From Catalinimonas alkaloidigena (GTDB lineage: Bacteria; Bacteroidota; Bacteroidia; Cytophagales; Flexibacteraceae), in contig NZ_FNFO01000002.1 in assembly GCF_900100765.1 (NCBI RefSeq), positions 62,001-126,000 of the forward strand: a stretch of 64,000 bases of DNA, in the 5' to 3' direction. The notes beneath the pieces are model-generated. The model saw only the letters and a program-made list of their open reading frames with translations. It was not told the origin of the DNA and searched no databases. How positions within the stretch are numbered: the stretch's first letter is position 1; each line of letters begins with the position of its first letter. Shown piece by piece: positions 8,542-17,018 of this stretch. The translations under genes were made by a program, and so were the position numbers.

Positions 8542-9304
8542 ATTGTCGGGCCGCTTCAGTCTCTAGCTTCTCGGCCGTTTGTTCGCCCAGGTACCGGTCA
8601 ATGAAATAATGTGCTACGTACAACAGCGGGGTCAGGACCACGGCGACAATAAACTTGTAGATGTAGTTGTTCCAGGCCACGTCGAGCACCTGCGCCCACG
8701 ACCAGTTGCCAAACACAAAAAAGGCGACCCACAGCACGACGAAACTATCCACCAATTGCGAAACCAGCGTAGAGCCTGTTGCCCGCAGCCAGATTTTTCG
8801 GGTACCCGTCAGGTGACGGAGGTAATGAAAAACGTAAGCGTCGAGCAACTGGCCCAGCAGAAAGGCCGTGAGCGATCCGATGATAATGCCCAGTCCCTGC
8901 CGAAAAATGGTTTTGAAGGCGTAATCGATGTCGAACGGCTGTCCGGCTGCGTCAGTGCCGTTCACTTCCAGCCAGAAAGAAGCCGGGGGCAACAGCGTCA
9001 CCACCCAAATCGCCAGAAACGCATACCCGATAAATCCAGCCGTCAGGTAACTGATGCGCTTCACGCCCTTCGGACCAAAGTACTCGTTGATGACATCGGT
9101 CGTGATGAACACCAGCGGCCAGATGACCGCCCCGGCCGTGAGGTTGTAGTTGCCCAGTGCTTCCGGCGACAGGCCCAACGTACCTTCTACCGAAAAGATT
9201 TTGACCCCGATGATTTCGGCGACCAGTGCGTTGGTCAGAAAAATGCCACTCAGCAGAATGAAAAGCCGGGTGCGTTTGTCAGTCGGATTCGTTTGTGAGT
9301 TCAC
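8540..9304 (-). CDS. yhhQ: Queuosine precursor transporter (VUT family)
   Basis: A 254-residue integral membrane protein with about six transmembrane segments and the YhhQ/VUT family signatures: AEIIGVKIF near the start, the VFITTDVINEYFGPKGVK motif, and LVSQLVDSFVVLWVAF in the second half. E. coli YhhQ imports 7-cyano-7-deazaguanine and 7-aminomethyl-7-deazaguanine for queuosine synthesis or salvage. The first 26 bases lie inside the end of the rnz gene on the same strand, so the gene is probably translated from an rnz-yhhQ message. A tRNA-processing nuclease next to a tRNA-modification transporter, with gluQ nearby, fits a tRNA maturation theme. Confidence 0.9.
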   Translation of the reverse strand: MNSQTNPTDKRTRLFILLSGIFLTNALVAEIIGVKIFSVEGTLGLSPEALGNYNLTAGAVIWPLVFITTDVINEYFGPKGVKRISYLTAGFIGYAFLAIWVVTLLPPASFWLEVNGTDAAGQPFDIDYAFKTIFRQGLGIIIGSLTAFLLGQLLDAYVFHYLRHLTGTRKIWLRATGSTLVSQLVDSFVVLWVAFFVFGNWSWAQVLDVAWNNYIYKFIVAVVLTPLLYVAHYFIDRYLGEQTAEKLETEAARQ

Positions 9305-10214
9305 CTATGGGAATGGTAGCGCCTTCGGAAGAGAGAAAGCTGTTGGCGAAGACTTCGCGGGCTTCCTGCTCAAAGGTAGTAAGGTCTCGGTAACGGGACG
9401 AGTAATGGCCTAAAATCAACCGACCGACTTCGGCCCTCTGGGCAATTTCGGCCGCCTGCTGGGCGGTACTGTGGTACGTAACGGCGGCGCGCTCGGCGTA
9501 CTCGTTCGTAAAAGTCGATTCGTGGTAAAGCAGGTCGACGTTCCGGATCAGCGGAATCAGCCGCTCGTTATAGCGCGTGTCGGAGCAGTAGGCATAGCCA
9601 CGGCTGGGGCGGGGGGGGAGCGTTACCTCCTCGCTACGCACCACCACGTTGCCGGCTTCGTCTTTCACGTCTTCGCCCCGCTTCAGTGCGTTCAGGTGGA
9701 CGGGAGGCAAGCCGTGCGGCAACTTATCCCGCAACAGGCGGCGTTTTTTCGGTTTTTCCTTAAACAGAAAGCCGCAGCAAGCAATGCGGTGGTCGAGCGG
9801 CAGCGTTTGGACCGTCAGCGTATCGGTTTCCAGAATCTGGTACGAGCGCTCGGTTTCCAGTTCTTTAAAGTCGATGTGGTAATTCAGGCGGGTGTCCGAA
9901 ATCTGAAACTGGAGCGTGATGATCTCGGCCAGGCCGGGCGGGCCGTATAAAAAAAGCGGGTTGCGCCGACCTTGCAGGTGCATGGTCGAAAGCAACCCCA
10001 ATAAGCCCAGGTAATGGTCACCGTGCAGGTGACTGATAAAAATATGATTGATCCGGTTCAGACGAATCCGGTACCGGAGCATCTGGATCTGCGTGCCTTC
10101 GCCGCAGTCGATCAGAAAAAGATGGTGGTTATGATTTACAATTTGTGCGGTCTGATGCCGGCCAAACGCGAACGACGCGGAATTCGAGCCCAGAATCGTA
10201 ATGTCAAATACCAC
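9279..10214 (-). CDS. rnz: Ribonuclease Z
   Basis: A 311-residue metallo-beta-lactamase-fold endonuclease that cuts the 3' trailer from precursor tRNAs. The zinc motif is HLHGDH with His62, His64, Asp66 and His67. Later ligands are in CSDTRY (Asp) and in ILGHYSSRY (His). The N-terminal LGSNSASFAFGRHQTAQ is the usual start of bacterial tRNase Z, with the LGT(S)-type loop. Length is normal for the short form (RNase Z-S). The stop of the STAS gene upstream is directly followed by this start with no spacer, and the 3' end overlaps yhhQ by 26 bases, so STAS-rnz-yhhQ looks like one operon. The window's tRNA-Ser gene has no encoded CCA, so tRNase Z processing is needed. Confidence 0.93.
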   Translation of the reverse strand: MVFDITILGSNSASFAFGRHQTAQIVNHNHHLFLIDCGEGTQIQMLRYRIRLNRINHIFISHLHGDHYLGLLGLLSTMHLQGRRNPLFLYGPPGLAEIITLQFQISDTRLNYHIDFKELETERSYQILETDTLTVQTLPLDHRIACCGFLFKEKPKKRRLLRDKLPHGLPPVHLNALKRGEDVKDEAGNVVVRSEEVTLPPRPSRGYAYCSDTRYNERLIPLIRNVDLLYHESTFTNEYAERAAVTYHSTAQQAAEIAQRAEVGRLILGHYSSRYRDLTTFEQEAREVFANSFLSSEGATIPIGELTNESD

Positions 10215-10589
10215 TTACTCTTCGTTACGGAGTTCGTTTTCAATCTCGTACATGAACACGGCATCGACGGCTTCTTCGGTCGTGGGAATCAGGTTCAACA
10301 CGGTGTCCAGTTGAGAGATGCGGATCAGCTTCAGCACGTGATCGTTCAGCGACGACAGGATGAATACCCCGCCCGCGTCTTTGCACAGACGATCGCCCGT
10401 CAGGATCGAGCTCAGGCCGGAAGAGTCGGCGTAACGCACGCGCGACAGATCCAGGATGATGTTTTTGTACCCACTGGTGTGAAGCGTCACAAATTCGGCT
10501 TTCAGCTGCGGAGAAATAGTGGCGTCCAGTTTGTCTTCTTCAAGGCGGAGTATGCAGTACTTCTCCTCTTTGTCGGTAGTAAATTTCAT
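10215..10589 (-). CDS. STAS-domain protein (anti-sigma factor antagonist type)
   Basis: A 124-residue single STAS domain. The phosphorylation-loop motif is intact: DLSRVRYADSSGLSSIL, with the Ser of DSSG as the expected phospho-acceptor, as in SpoIIAA/RsbV. Such proteins usually bind an anti-sigma or switch kinase in its partner-switch cycle, but no HATPase kinase or PP2C phosphatase gene lies nearby. It abuts rnz directly. In Cytophagales, lone STAS genes next to rnz are something I recall seeing, but I cannot confirm it here. The acidic tail (ENELRNEE) is not part of the domain. Role in the cell unknown. Confidence 0.85.
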   Translation of the reverse strand: MKFTTDKEEKYCILRLEEDKLDATISPQLKAEFVTLHTSGYKNIILDLSRVRYADSSGLSSILTGDRLCKDAGGVFILSSLNDHVLKLIRISQLDTVLNLIPTTEEAVDAVFMYEIENELRNEE

Positions 10590-10634
10590 AAATCAAAAAA
10601 GATTGAGCGGCTCTGAATCGACTCGCCTCTCAGC

Positions 10635-11567
10635 TCAGATGTACGCGGCGACGTTCTTCTCAATGCGAGACAGCGGGTCTTCGTCATTTGTACGGTGAAA
10701 CGGTTCGCCGGTTACCTTTTCGTAAAGTTCTATATATCTTTCCGTAATACGGCTGACCACCTCGTCGGTCATCTCCGGAATCTGCTGCCCGGCTTTGCCC
10801 TGAAAACCGCCGTCGATGAGCCACTGGCGCACAAATTCCTTGGAAAGCTGCTTCTGCGGTTCGCCTGCCTGCTGGCGTGTTTCGTAGCCCTCCGCGTAAA
10901 AATAGCGCGACGAATCGGGGGTGTGTACCTCGTCGATCAGGTACAGGTTTCCGTCGTAGCGTCCGAACTCGTATTTGGTGTCGACCAGGATCAGACCGCG
11001 CTTCCGGGCGATCTCGGTGCCGCGCTGAAAAAGCGCCAGCGCGTATTTTTCCAGCTGAACGTAGTCGGCTTCCGGCGCAAGGCCGCGTTGCAGAATTTCC
11101 TCCCGCGAAATGTCTTCGTCGTGGCCTTCGTGCGCTTTGGTCGACGGCGTGATGATCGGCTCCGGCAGGCGGTCGTTTTCGCGCAGGCCTTCCGGCAACG
11201 CCACGCCGCACAGCGTGCGCTTACCGCTGCGGTACTCGCGCCAGGCGTGTCCGGCGAGGTACCCGCGCACCACCATCTCGATCGGAATGGGTTCGCAGGC
11301 CAGCCCCACGGTCGCATTCGGGTCGGGCACGTGCATCACCCAATTGGGCACAATGTCTTCCGTTGCGTGCAGGAAACGGGCGGCAATCTGATTCAGGACC
11401 TGGCCTTTGTAAGGAATGGCCCGCGGCAGTACCACGTCGAACGCCGAGATCCGGTCGGTGGCGATCAGCGCAAGTTTGGAACCGAAATAGTAGACATCCC
11501 GGACTTTTCCCCGGTAAAAACCGGTCTGTCCAGGAAATTGGAAATGGGTTTCTTTGATGGCCTGCAT
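10635..11567 (-). CDS. purC: Phosphoribosylaminoimidazole-succinocarboxamide synthase (SAICAR synthase)
   Basis: A cytosolic enzyme of about 310 residues that joins CAIR and aspartate with ATP in step 8 of purine synthesis. Family signatures are [10 protein letters not shown] near the N-terminus, [22 protein letters not shown] (seen as DRISAFDV and PYKGQVLN), [26 protein letters not shown], and [13 protein letters not shown]. This is the long form common in Bacteroidota and plants. An ATG at 11579 would add MLPI. I prefer ATG 11567 because the product then begins [14 protein letters not shown], the usual start in relatives. No other purine gene is adjacent. Confidence 0.95.
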   Translation of the reverse strand: MQAIKETHFQFPGQTGFYRGKVRDVYYFGSKLALIATDRISAFDVVLPRAIPYKGQVLNQIAARFLHATEDIVPNWVMHVPDPNATVGLACEPIPIEMVVRGYLAGHAWREYRSGKRTLCGVALPEGLRENDRLPEPIITPSTKAHEGHDEDISREEILQRGLAPEADYVQLEKYALALFQRGTEIARKRGLILVDTKYEFGRYDGNLYLIDEVHTPDSSRYFYAEGYETRQQAGEPQKQLSKEFVRQWLIDGGFQGKAGQQIPEMTDEVVSRITERYIELYEKVTGEPFHRTNDEDPLSRIEKNVAAYI

Positions 11568-11705
11568 AATGGGAAGCATGAGCCAACAAAGCTAGGGGAT
11601 GGCGGGAGTTAGCGCAAGACGGATGAGGAGAACAGACCGTGGTTTGCTGCGGAGCGGTGGAATTGATTAGGCTCTGGCTCTGGCTGACAGCCCTTCGCCT
11701 ACAGG

Positions 11706-13022
11706 CTACTTGGCTTTGGTTTCGATGATTTCGCCATTGCGGTAGATTTCGGTGCGAAGCGGCTTGCCTTTTTCGTTGAAGACTTCCCAGGGGCCGGAAC
11801 GCTTCCCACCTCGGAAACCGCCTTTTTCGGCAATCTGCCCGTTTTCGTGGTAGCGCGTCAGCGTATCGATGGGGCTGTTGGCCTTCCAGATCCCTTCGCT
11901 CTCCAGTTGGCCCGACGGATAATACGTTTTGGCAGGCCCGGAGCGAAGGTCGTTCTGCATCGACCGTTCTTCCTTCCGGGTGCCGTCTTCGTAAAACTCC
12001 TTCACCACCCCCGTGACGCGCCCGTTGGCATAAGGCTCCTGGCGCTGCGGCTTTCCGTTAGGGTAATAGTAGATCCAGGTTTCGGCGGGCTGGTCTTCCA
12101 CGTAGGTCTTCTCGCTCAGCAAAACGCCTTGCGCATCCCAGGTTTTAACGGCGCGGTCCTTCTCGTCGTTCGCATACCGGATCTGTTCGCGCACTTTGCC
12201 GTTCGGGTGGTAGTACAGGGCCGTACCCACCTTTTTGCCTGCATCGTAGCGGATTTCATGGCGCGGGGTACCGTCTTCGTAAAAAGCGCGGTTGATTCCC
12301 TCGAGCTCACCCTTGGTATAGTGCCCTTCAAGCAGCAGTTGCCCGCTTTTGCTGAAGTGACGAAACACGCCGTTGCGGGTGCCGTCGACCATCATCGACT
12401 CTTTTTCTAGGGCGCCGTTGGGGTAATACACCTTGTAGAAGCCATTGACGCGCCCGTCCTTGTAATGCGCCTCGGTTTCCAGTCCTCCTTCCGGATAATA
12501 CGTTTTGGTGATGCCGTTCTGCTTGTTGCCGACGTACATGATCTCCTTCTGCACCTTGCCGTTCGGATAATATTCACGGAGCAGACCCTCGGGCCAACCG
12601 TTTTCGAACCGCCCGATGCGCCGGGGATTGCCGTCGTCGTAGTAAGTGTAAACCGTGTCCTTAAGCTGGTTGTCTTCGTACTGCGCTTTCTGGATGATGC
12701 GCCCCTCGCGGTTGTAAGCGACCATGGGCCCTTCTCGCTCACCAGCCTCGAAACGGACTTCCATTTTGGGCTGCCCGTCTTCGTAATATTCCGTGAAGAT
12801 GCTGTCGCGCTTGCCGTTGTGAAAGGCCCCCGTAATGGCGACCTGCCCGTTGGGGTAATAGCGCCGGAACGAGCCTTCCAAAACCGTATCGCCCGGTGCC
12901 TGAACGAAATATTCTTCTTTCAACGCTCCAGATCCTTCGTACCGGGTCTGCACTTTGTATTGCGCCGACAGGGGAGAAATCAGGCCACCGAGGGCCACCA
13001 GAAAGAAAAGACGGTTACGCAT
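11706..13022 (-). CDS. Exported MORN-variant (MORN_2) repeat protein
   Basis: A 438-residue protein with a signal peptide (residues 1-20, ending SPLSAQ) followed by about 16-17 tandem repeats of roughly 22-24 residues. Each repeat has the core YYPNGK/YYEDGQ followed by a beta-hairpin (for example YYPNGKVQKEI, FYEDGTPRHEI, YYPSGQLESEG). These are MORN_2 repeats. Databases often label such proteins 'YwqK family antitoxin', a name based on one Bacillus gene and not meaningful here. The protein is probably exported to the periplasm or surface, where the repeats make an elongated beta-solenoid-like scaffold. There is no T9SS sorting tail. Flanking genes (purC, thiolase) give no functional clue. 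Confidence 0.85.
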   Translation of the reverse strand: MRNRLFFLVALGGLISPLSAQYKVQTRYEGSGALKEEYFVQAPGDTVLEGSFRRYYPNGQVAITGAFHNGKRDSIFTEYYEDGQPKMEVRFEAGEREGPMVAYNREGRIIQKAQYEDNQLKDTVYTYYDDGNPRRIGRFENGWPEGLLREYYPNGKVQKEIMYVGNKQNGITKTYYPEGGLETEAHYKDGRVNGFYKVYYPNGALEKESMMVDGTRNGVFRHFSKSGQLLLEGHYTKGELEGINRAFYEDGTPRHEIRYDAGKKVGTALYYHPNGKVREQIRYANDEKDRAVKTWDAQGVLLSEKTYVEDQPAETWIYYYPNGKPQRQEPYANGRVTGVVKEFYEDGTRKEERSMQNDLRSGPAKTYYPSGQLESEGIWKANSPIDTLTRYHENGQIAEKGGFRGGKRSGPWEVFNEKGKPLRTEIYRNGEIIETKAK

Positions 13023-13138
13023 ACGCCAGTTAATACCTGTGTTTCAGCAGTAAAGTAACGCACGAACCAGATAGTTCCGTATGCTCCTGACCGGGTACGT
13101 GATGTGAAGCGGAAATGTGCAGGCATTTCAGGGATAGG

Positions 13139-13180
13139 TGCGGGGACGCAGGTTGCACGTCCGGACCTGTGACCCCGCAC
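13139..13180 (-). other. Long stem-loop just 3' of the thiolase gene
   Basis: GTGCGGGG (13139-13146) pairs perfectly with CCCCGCAC (13173-13180), and inside it GCAGGT (13148-13153) pairs with ACCTGT (13165-13170) with one wobble. It starts 7 bases beyond the thiolase stop codon. There is no T run, so it may be an RNA-stabilising 3' hairpin or a factor-dependent terminator. Confidence 0.5.
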
Positions 13181-13187
13181 GTTGGCG

Positions 13188-14366
13188 CTACAGCCGTTCG
13201 ATGACCATCGCCGAGGCACCGCCGCCGCCGTTGCAGATGCCGACCGCGCCCAAGCGGCCGTTGCGCTGTTGCAGTACGTTGGTCAGGGTCGTGACGATGC
13301 GCGCGCCCGAGCAGCCCAGCGGATGTCCTAGGGCTACCGCGCCGCCGAACACGTTGACCTTCTCGGCCGGAATTTCCAGCATTTGGTTAAAGGCCAGAGG
13401 CACTACGGCAAATGCTTCGTTTACCTCGAAAAAGTCGATGTCGTCTTTCGTGAGGCCCGCCCGCTCCAGGGCCTTCGGCACGGCTTTGGTCGGTGCGGTG
13501 GTGAACCATTCCGGTTCGTGGGCGGCATCGGCAAACGAAACGATCCGGGCAAGGGGCTTCAGACCCAGGGCATCGGCCTTTGCTTTGCTCATCAGTACCA
13601 GCGCCGCCGCACCGTCGTTGATGGTAGAGGCGTTGGCCGCCGTCACGGTACCGTCTTTCGTAAAGGCCGGGCGCAGGCCGGGAATCTTCTCGAATTTTAC
13701 GTTGAGGTATTCTTCGTCTTCGGCAATTTCGATCGGATCGCCTTTGCGCTGCGGCACTTCCACGGGCACAATTTCGTGACGCATCTGGCCCGACTGGGTC
13801 GCTTCGGCCACGCGTTTGTACGAAGCGATGGCAAAGTCATCCTGCTGTTCCCGCGAGATGCCGTATTTCTGGGCCGTGGCGTCGGCAAAAACGCCCATTG
13901 CTTTTTGCTGGTATACGTCTTCCAGTCCATCGCGCACCAAGCCGTCGAGCAGTTCGCCGTGCCCGTAGCGATAGCCGTAGCGCGCTTTGGGGACGTAATA
14001 CGGAATGTTCGACATGCTTTCCATCCCTCCGGCGACCAGCACATCGGCCAGGCCTAACTGAATGGCTTGTGCCGCAAACATGATGGCTTTTGTGCCCGAA
14101 GCGCACACTTTGTTGACGGTTGTGCAGGGGACGGTGTTGGGAATGCCGGCGTAGATCGCGGCCTGACGGGCGGGGGCTTGTCCCAGGTTGGCCGATACGA
14201 CGTTGCCCATAAACACTTCCTGCACCTGTTCGGGCTGGACCTGGGCCCGGGCGAGCGCGCCGCGGATGGCCGCCGCCCCGAGTTGCGTGGCCGAGAGCGC
14301 GCTCAGCACGCCGCCGAAACTGCCGATCGGCGTGCGTACCGCCGACATGATATAGACTTCTTGCAT
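13188..14366 (-). CDS. Acetyl-CoA C-acetyltransferase (thiolase II)
   Basis: A 392-residue biosynthetic-type thiolase that condenses two acetyl-CoA to acetoacetyl-CoA or runs the reverse reaction. The acyl-accepting cysteine is Cys88 in NKVCASGTKAI, the catalytic His is in GHPLGCSGARI near residue 347, and the proton-donating Cys is in GICNGGGGASAMVIERL, seen as ICNGGGGASA, near the C-terminus. The N-terminus (SAVRTPIGSFGG) and total length match AtoB/PhaA. The protein is a cytosolic tetramer in the family. It stands alone between the MORN-repeat gene and the Bat-like operon, so its metabolic role (fatty acid breakdown, ketone bodies, mevalonate) is not set by context. Confidence 0.93.
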   Translation of the reverse strand: MQEVYIMSAVRTPIGSFGGVLSALSATQLGAAAIRGALARAQVQPEQVQEVFMGNVVSANLGQAPARQAAIYAGIPNTVPCTTVNKVCASGTKAIMFAAQAIQLGLADVLVAGGMESMSNIPYYVPKARYGYRYGHGELLDGLVRDGLEDVYQQKAMGVFADATAQKYGISREQQDDFAIASYKRVAEATQSGQMRHEIVPVEVPQRKGDPIEIAEDEEYLNVKFEKIPGLRPAFTKDGTVTAANASTINDGAAALVLMSKAKADALGLKPLARIVSFADAAHEPEWFTTAPTKAVPKALERAGLTKDDIDFFEVNEAFAVVPLAFNQMLEIPAEKVNVFGGAVALGHPLGCSGARIVTTLTNVLQQRNGRLGAVGICNGGGGASAMVIERL

Positions 14367-14481
14367 GAGATAAACGAGGTGTTTGGTTACGGCAAGTTAC
14401 CCGAAATCGGGGAAAGCCCCTCGCAGGCCGGTGCCGGGGAAAAGTGGCGTGGAGCGGCTGAGATGCGCGCCGACCGACGGC

Positions 14482-15069
14482 TTACCAGTCAGGCTTGTTG
14501 GGGTCGATGCCCTTGCTGTTGCGGTGTTTCTTTTGTTGCAGGTACTGAATCTCGCTGTCGCGCATGGCGTCCAGAATCATCCGGGCCTTTTCTTCGCTGA
14601 TGTTGAGCTTGTCGAGTTGCTCCTGGTTGATGGGAGCCGCCTGCGAGGCCTCTTTTTCGTCGTCGCCTTCCTCACCTTCCTGCGGCTGTTCTTCCTGCTG
14701 TTGCGGGTCTTTTCCGGACTGCTCTTCCGACGGTTTTTCCTGTTGTTCGCCTTCCTGTTGCTCCTGCTGCTGGCCTTGCTGCTGCTGTTGCGGTTGGTTC
14801 TGCTGGTTTTCCTGATCCTCCTGTTTCTGATCGCCCTGTTGCTGTTGCTGCTGTTGGTCCTGCTGGTTCTCGTCCTGCAGTTTGTTGTACAGCGCGTTCA
14901 GCTTGGCATCGTCCGGATAGCGGCGCAGGGCGGTTTCGACCGTCGCCAGGGCTTCCTGTTTGTTGCCGTTGATGTACTGGTTGGCCGCCGCGTGAAACGA
15001 AGCGTCTACGTTCTGCGCCCAAGCCGACAGGCTGGCGAAAAAGGCAACGGCGAAGAGAAAAAATTTCAT
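14482..15069 (-). CDS. Gln/Glu-rich Bat-operon protein with signal peptide
   Basis: A 195-residue exported protein: signal peptide (residues 1-18, ending LSAWAQ), a short TPR-like helical pair (YINGNKQEALATVETALRRYP, seen as NGNKQEALATVETAL), then about 75 residues of nearly uninterrupted Gln/Glu/Lys low-complexity sequence. The conserved-looking C-terminal helix ISEEKARMILDAMRDSE ends in NPKPDW-like NKPDW. The LDAMRDSE...DW tail resembles the end of BatC/BatE-type TPR proteins in Bacteroidota Bat (aerotolerance) operons. It starts 2 bases after the preceding TPR gene. Glutamines are encoded almost entirely by CAG/CAA runs, so length variation between strains is likely. Confidence 0.7.
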   Translation of the reverse strand: MKFFLFAVAFFASLSAWAQNVDASFHAAANQYINGNKQEALATVETALRRYPDDAKLNALYNKLQDENQQDQQQQQQQGDQKQEDQENQQNQPQQQQQGQQQEQQEGEQQEKPSEEQSGKDPQQQEEQPQEGEEGDDEKEASQAAPINQEQLDKLNISEEKARMILDAMRDSEIQYLQQKKHRNSKGIDPNKPDW

Positions 15070-15071
15070 GG

Positions 15072-15752
15072 TCAGTTCAGGTTGTTGATATCCGCCACCT
15101 CGCCCAGTCGTTTGATGAAATCGTTAAAGGCCTCGGTGGTTTTGTCTTTGCGCAGGGCTTCCTGCATCAGCTGATACGCAGCCTGATAACGATGCTGCGC
15201 GGCCAGTTGTTCCGCCTGGGCCTTCATGGCTTTCGCATAATCGCTGGGCTCTTGCTGTTTCTGCTCGTCCTGCTGTTTCTGCTCCTCCTGCTTGTTCTTC
15301 TCTTCTTCCTGTTGTTGTGCCTGGAGGCGTTTCAGCAGTTCGTAATTGTAGCGGGCCGCTTCGTTGGTCGGGTCGGCTTTGAGGGACTCTTTCAGGTGGC
15401 CGAGCGCCAGCTCAACATTGTCTTGCTCGTGGGCCAGCACCCCTAGCTGCTGCCGGGCGACAGACCGGACTTTGGCGTCGTCGGTGCTGGTCAGGCGCAG
15501 GTAATAGCGCTGGGCGTCTTCCTTCTGATCGGCCTGAAAGTAAGCGTTTGCCAGGTTCAGCGTGGCGGCGGGCGTTTCGTCGCGCAGCGAGTCGACCAGG
15601 TACGTGTATTTCTGAATGGCCTGTTCCCATTGGTGGGCCTGATACGCTTCGGCGGCTTCCTCGCGGGCACGGTTCAGCTTCGCGATGCGGCTCAGCCCGC
15701 CGTCGCCCAGCCAGAGTGTTACCAGTAACAAACCCCATCCGAAAATCCGCAT
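15072..15752 (-). CDS. TPR protein, BatC-like
   Basis: A 226-residue TPR protein. A hydrophobic N-terminus (about residues 1-17) may act as a signal or anchor. Three or four TPR helices follow (AYQAHQWEQAIQKYTYLVD, TLNLANAYFQADQKEDAQRYY, seen as LANAYFQADQKEDA, and LGHLKESLKADPTNEAARYNYE, seen as LKESLKADPTNEAA). A Gln/Glu/Lys-rich charged helix (about residues 147-175) and a last TPR-like pair close the protein. This is the layout of BatC-type proteins that sit beside VWA proteins in Bacteroidota. It lies 4 bases after the VWA gene and 2 bases before the Gln-rich gene. It probably scaffolds the VWA protein in the periplasm. Exact function of Bat proteins remains unsettled. Confidence 0.75.
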   Translation of the reverse strand: MRIFGWGLLLVTLWLGDGGLSRIAKLNRAREEAAEAYQAHQWEQAIQKYTYLVDSLRDETPAATLNLANAYFQADQKEDAQRYYLRLTSTDDAKVRSVARQQLGVLAHEQDNVELALGHLKESLKADPTNEAARYNYELLKRLQAQQQEEEKNKQEEQKQQDEQKQQEPSDYAKAMKAQAEQLAAQHRYQAAYQLMQEALRKDKTTEAFNDFIKRLGEVADINNLN

Positions 15753-15756
15753 GCCG

Positions 15757-16722
15757 TCAGAGTTGAATGATTTTTACGGTAAACAGGCCGTCCAGCACCA
15801 TCAGCACCAGCGCGGCCAGCAAAAAATAAAAGTACTTGTTGGCCTGCACATCCACAAAGCGTGTGTCGCGCACCTGCCCTTCAATCTCTTGAATGGCGCC
15901 GATCAGTTGCTTGGTTTCGTTCACCCGGTCCGTAATTTCAAAATATTCGCCGTCGGTCTGGTCCGCCAGGTCGCGCAGCGAGCGGTCGTCGAGCCGCGTA
16001 ATGACCTGCGCGCCGTCCGGCCCCACTTTGTAGCCACGCCGCGTCGGGATCGGGCTGCCCTGGGGCGTGCCGACGCCCAGCGTAAACAGTTTGATGTCCG
16101 CCTTTTCTACATCGTTGGCGATGGTCCGGGTGTTTTCTCCGAAATCTTCCCCGTCGCTGATCAACAGAATAATTTTCGATTGGTTGGGCGCGGCCCCTTC
16201 TTCGTCTTCCAGCTTCTCCATGGCGATTTCCAGCGGCGCGCCGAAGTTGGTGCCGGTGTTGGGCACGAGCGACGTGTTCAGCGTTTCGATGAAGATGGAA
16301 AGGGCGTTGTGGTCGAAGGTGAGAGGGCACTGGATAAACGCCTCCGACGAGAAAATGATCAGGCCGATCCGGTCCGAAGCAAAGGCGTCGACCAGGTTCC
16401 GCAATTCGAATTTCACTTTGGCCAGACGCGAAGGCTGAATGTCGATGGCGTCCATCGACTGGGAAAGGTCCACCGCCACGTAAATGTCCTTGCCCACCGC
16501 CTCGACCTCGCGTTGCGCTGCACCGAACGAAGGGCCCAGCAGCGCGATGATCATCAGCGCAAAGTAGAGCGAGCGGACAAAAAACTTCACCCACACCGAC
16601 CGGCTCTTGGAGCGCAACCGCCGCGACATCACAAAATTGCGGCGCAAAAACGCGACGTAAAGCAGCAGAAAAACCGCCAGCATCAAAAGTTCCGTCAAGC
16701 CAAACGCGTGGTACCAGGTCAT
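15757..16722 (-). CDS. VWA-domain membrane protein, BatA/BatB-like
   Basis: A 321-residue inner-membrane protein. Two N-terminal membrane segments (about residues 8-26 and 47-64) precede a von Willebrand A domain with an intact MIDAS: DLSQSMD (Asp85, Ser87, Ser89), the Thr of GTNFGAPLEIA, and Asp in SDGEDF. A final membrane helix lies near residues 295-315. This is the architecture of BatA/BatB, which coordinate a metal ion and bind partner proteins at the periplasmic face. It is the first gene of a three-gene unit with two TPR/Gln-rich genes. The usual companions MoxR and DUF58 are absent, because a tRNA gene on the other strand lies directly upstream. I cannot separate BatA from BatB by eye. 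Confidence 0.85.
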   Translation of the reverse strand: MTWYHAFGLTELLMLAVFLLLYVAFLRRNFVMSRRLRSKSRSVWVKFFVRSLYFALMIIALLGPSFGAAQREVEAVGKDIYVAVDLSQSMDAIDIQPSRLAKVKFELRNLVDAFASDRIGLIIFSSEAFIQCPLTFDHNALSIFIETLNTSLVPNTGTNFGAPLEIAMEKLEDEEGAAPNQSKIILLISDGEDFGENTRTIANDVEKADIKLFTLGVGTPQGSPIPTRRGYKVGPDGAQVITRLDDRSLRDLADQTDGEYFEITDRVNETKQLIGAIQEIEGQVRDTRFVDVQANKYFYFLLAALVLMVLDGLFTVKIIQL

Positions 16723-16828
16723 GCGTACAAGTCAGGTGAAGCCGGCCCGGTGTGCGACCAGCGGCACAAAGATAGAAAGTGCCTCCGGCGATACAACGAA
16801 AAATAAAGGATCGGATTGCTTCGGCGGG

Positions 16829-16860
16829 TTGTGAGGATGCCGCGGATTCGTTTATATTTG
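16829..16860 (+). promoter_or_regulatory. Promoter of tRNA-Ser (TTG - 21 bp - TATATTTG)
   Basis: TATATTTG at 16853-16860 is a perfect match to the Bacteroidota -7 box TAnnTTTG, with a TTG -33 element at 16829-16831. The mature tRNA begins 24 bases after the -7 box, a sensible distance for a short 5' leader. Confidence 0.65.
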
Positions 16861-16884
16861 CAACCGCTAAGCTAAGCGCCATCC

Positions 16885-16972
16885 GGAGGGATGGGTGAGT
16901 GGCTGAAACCAGTAGTTTGCTAAACTGCCGTACCTCTAAAGGGTACCGCGGGTTCGAATCCCGCTCCCTCCG
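16885..16972 (+). tRNA. tRNA-Ser (anticodon GCU)
   Basis: The acceptor stem GGAGGGA (16885-16891) pairs with TCCCTCC (16965-16971), followed by discriminator G. The anticodon stem GTAGT/ACTGC encloses loop TTGCTAA, giving anticodon GCU, which reads AGC/AGU serine codons. A long class II variable arm (GTACC...GGTAC) and the T-loop GGTTCGAATCC confirm tRNA-Ser. The 88-nucleotide gene does not encode the 3' CCA. A promoter lies upstream and a terminator downstream. Confidence 0.96.
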
Positions 16973-16991
16973 CACTCCATGTCAACACACG

Positions 16992-17018
16992 AGCCCGTTC
17001 GAAAGAGCGGGCTTTTTT
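16992..17018 (+). terminator. Rho-independent terminator of tRNA-Ser
   Basis: AGCCCG (16992-16997) and CGGGCT (17008-17013) form a stem around TTCGAAAGAG, followed by TTTTTT. It lies 20 bases after the mature tRNA end. Confidence 0.85.

Noticed and set aside
11706-13022. Toxin-antitoxin antitoxin (YwqK label)
   Set aside because: The protein is an exported MORN_2 repeat protein with no toxin gene beside it; the label is an inherited name.
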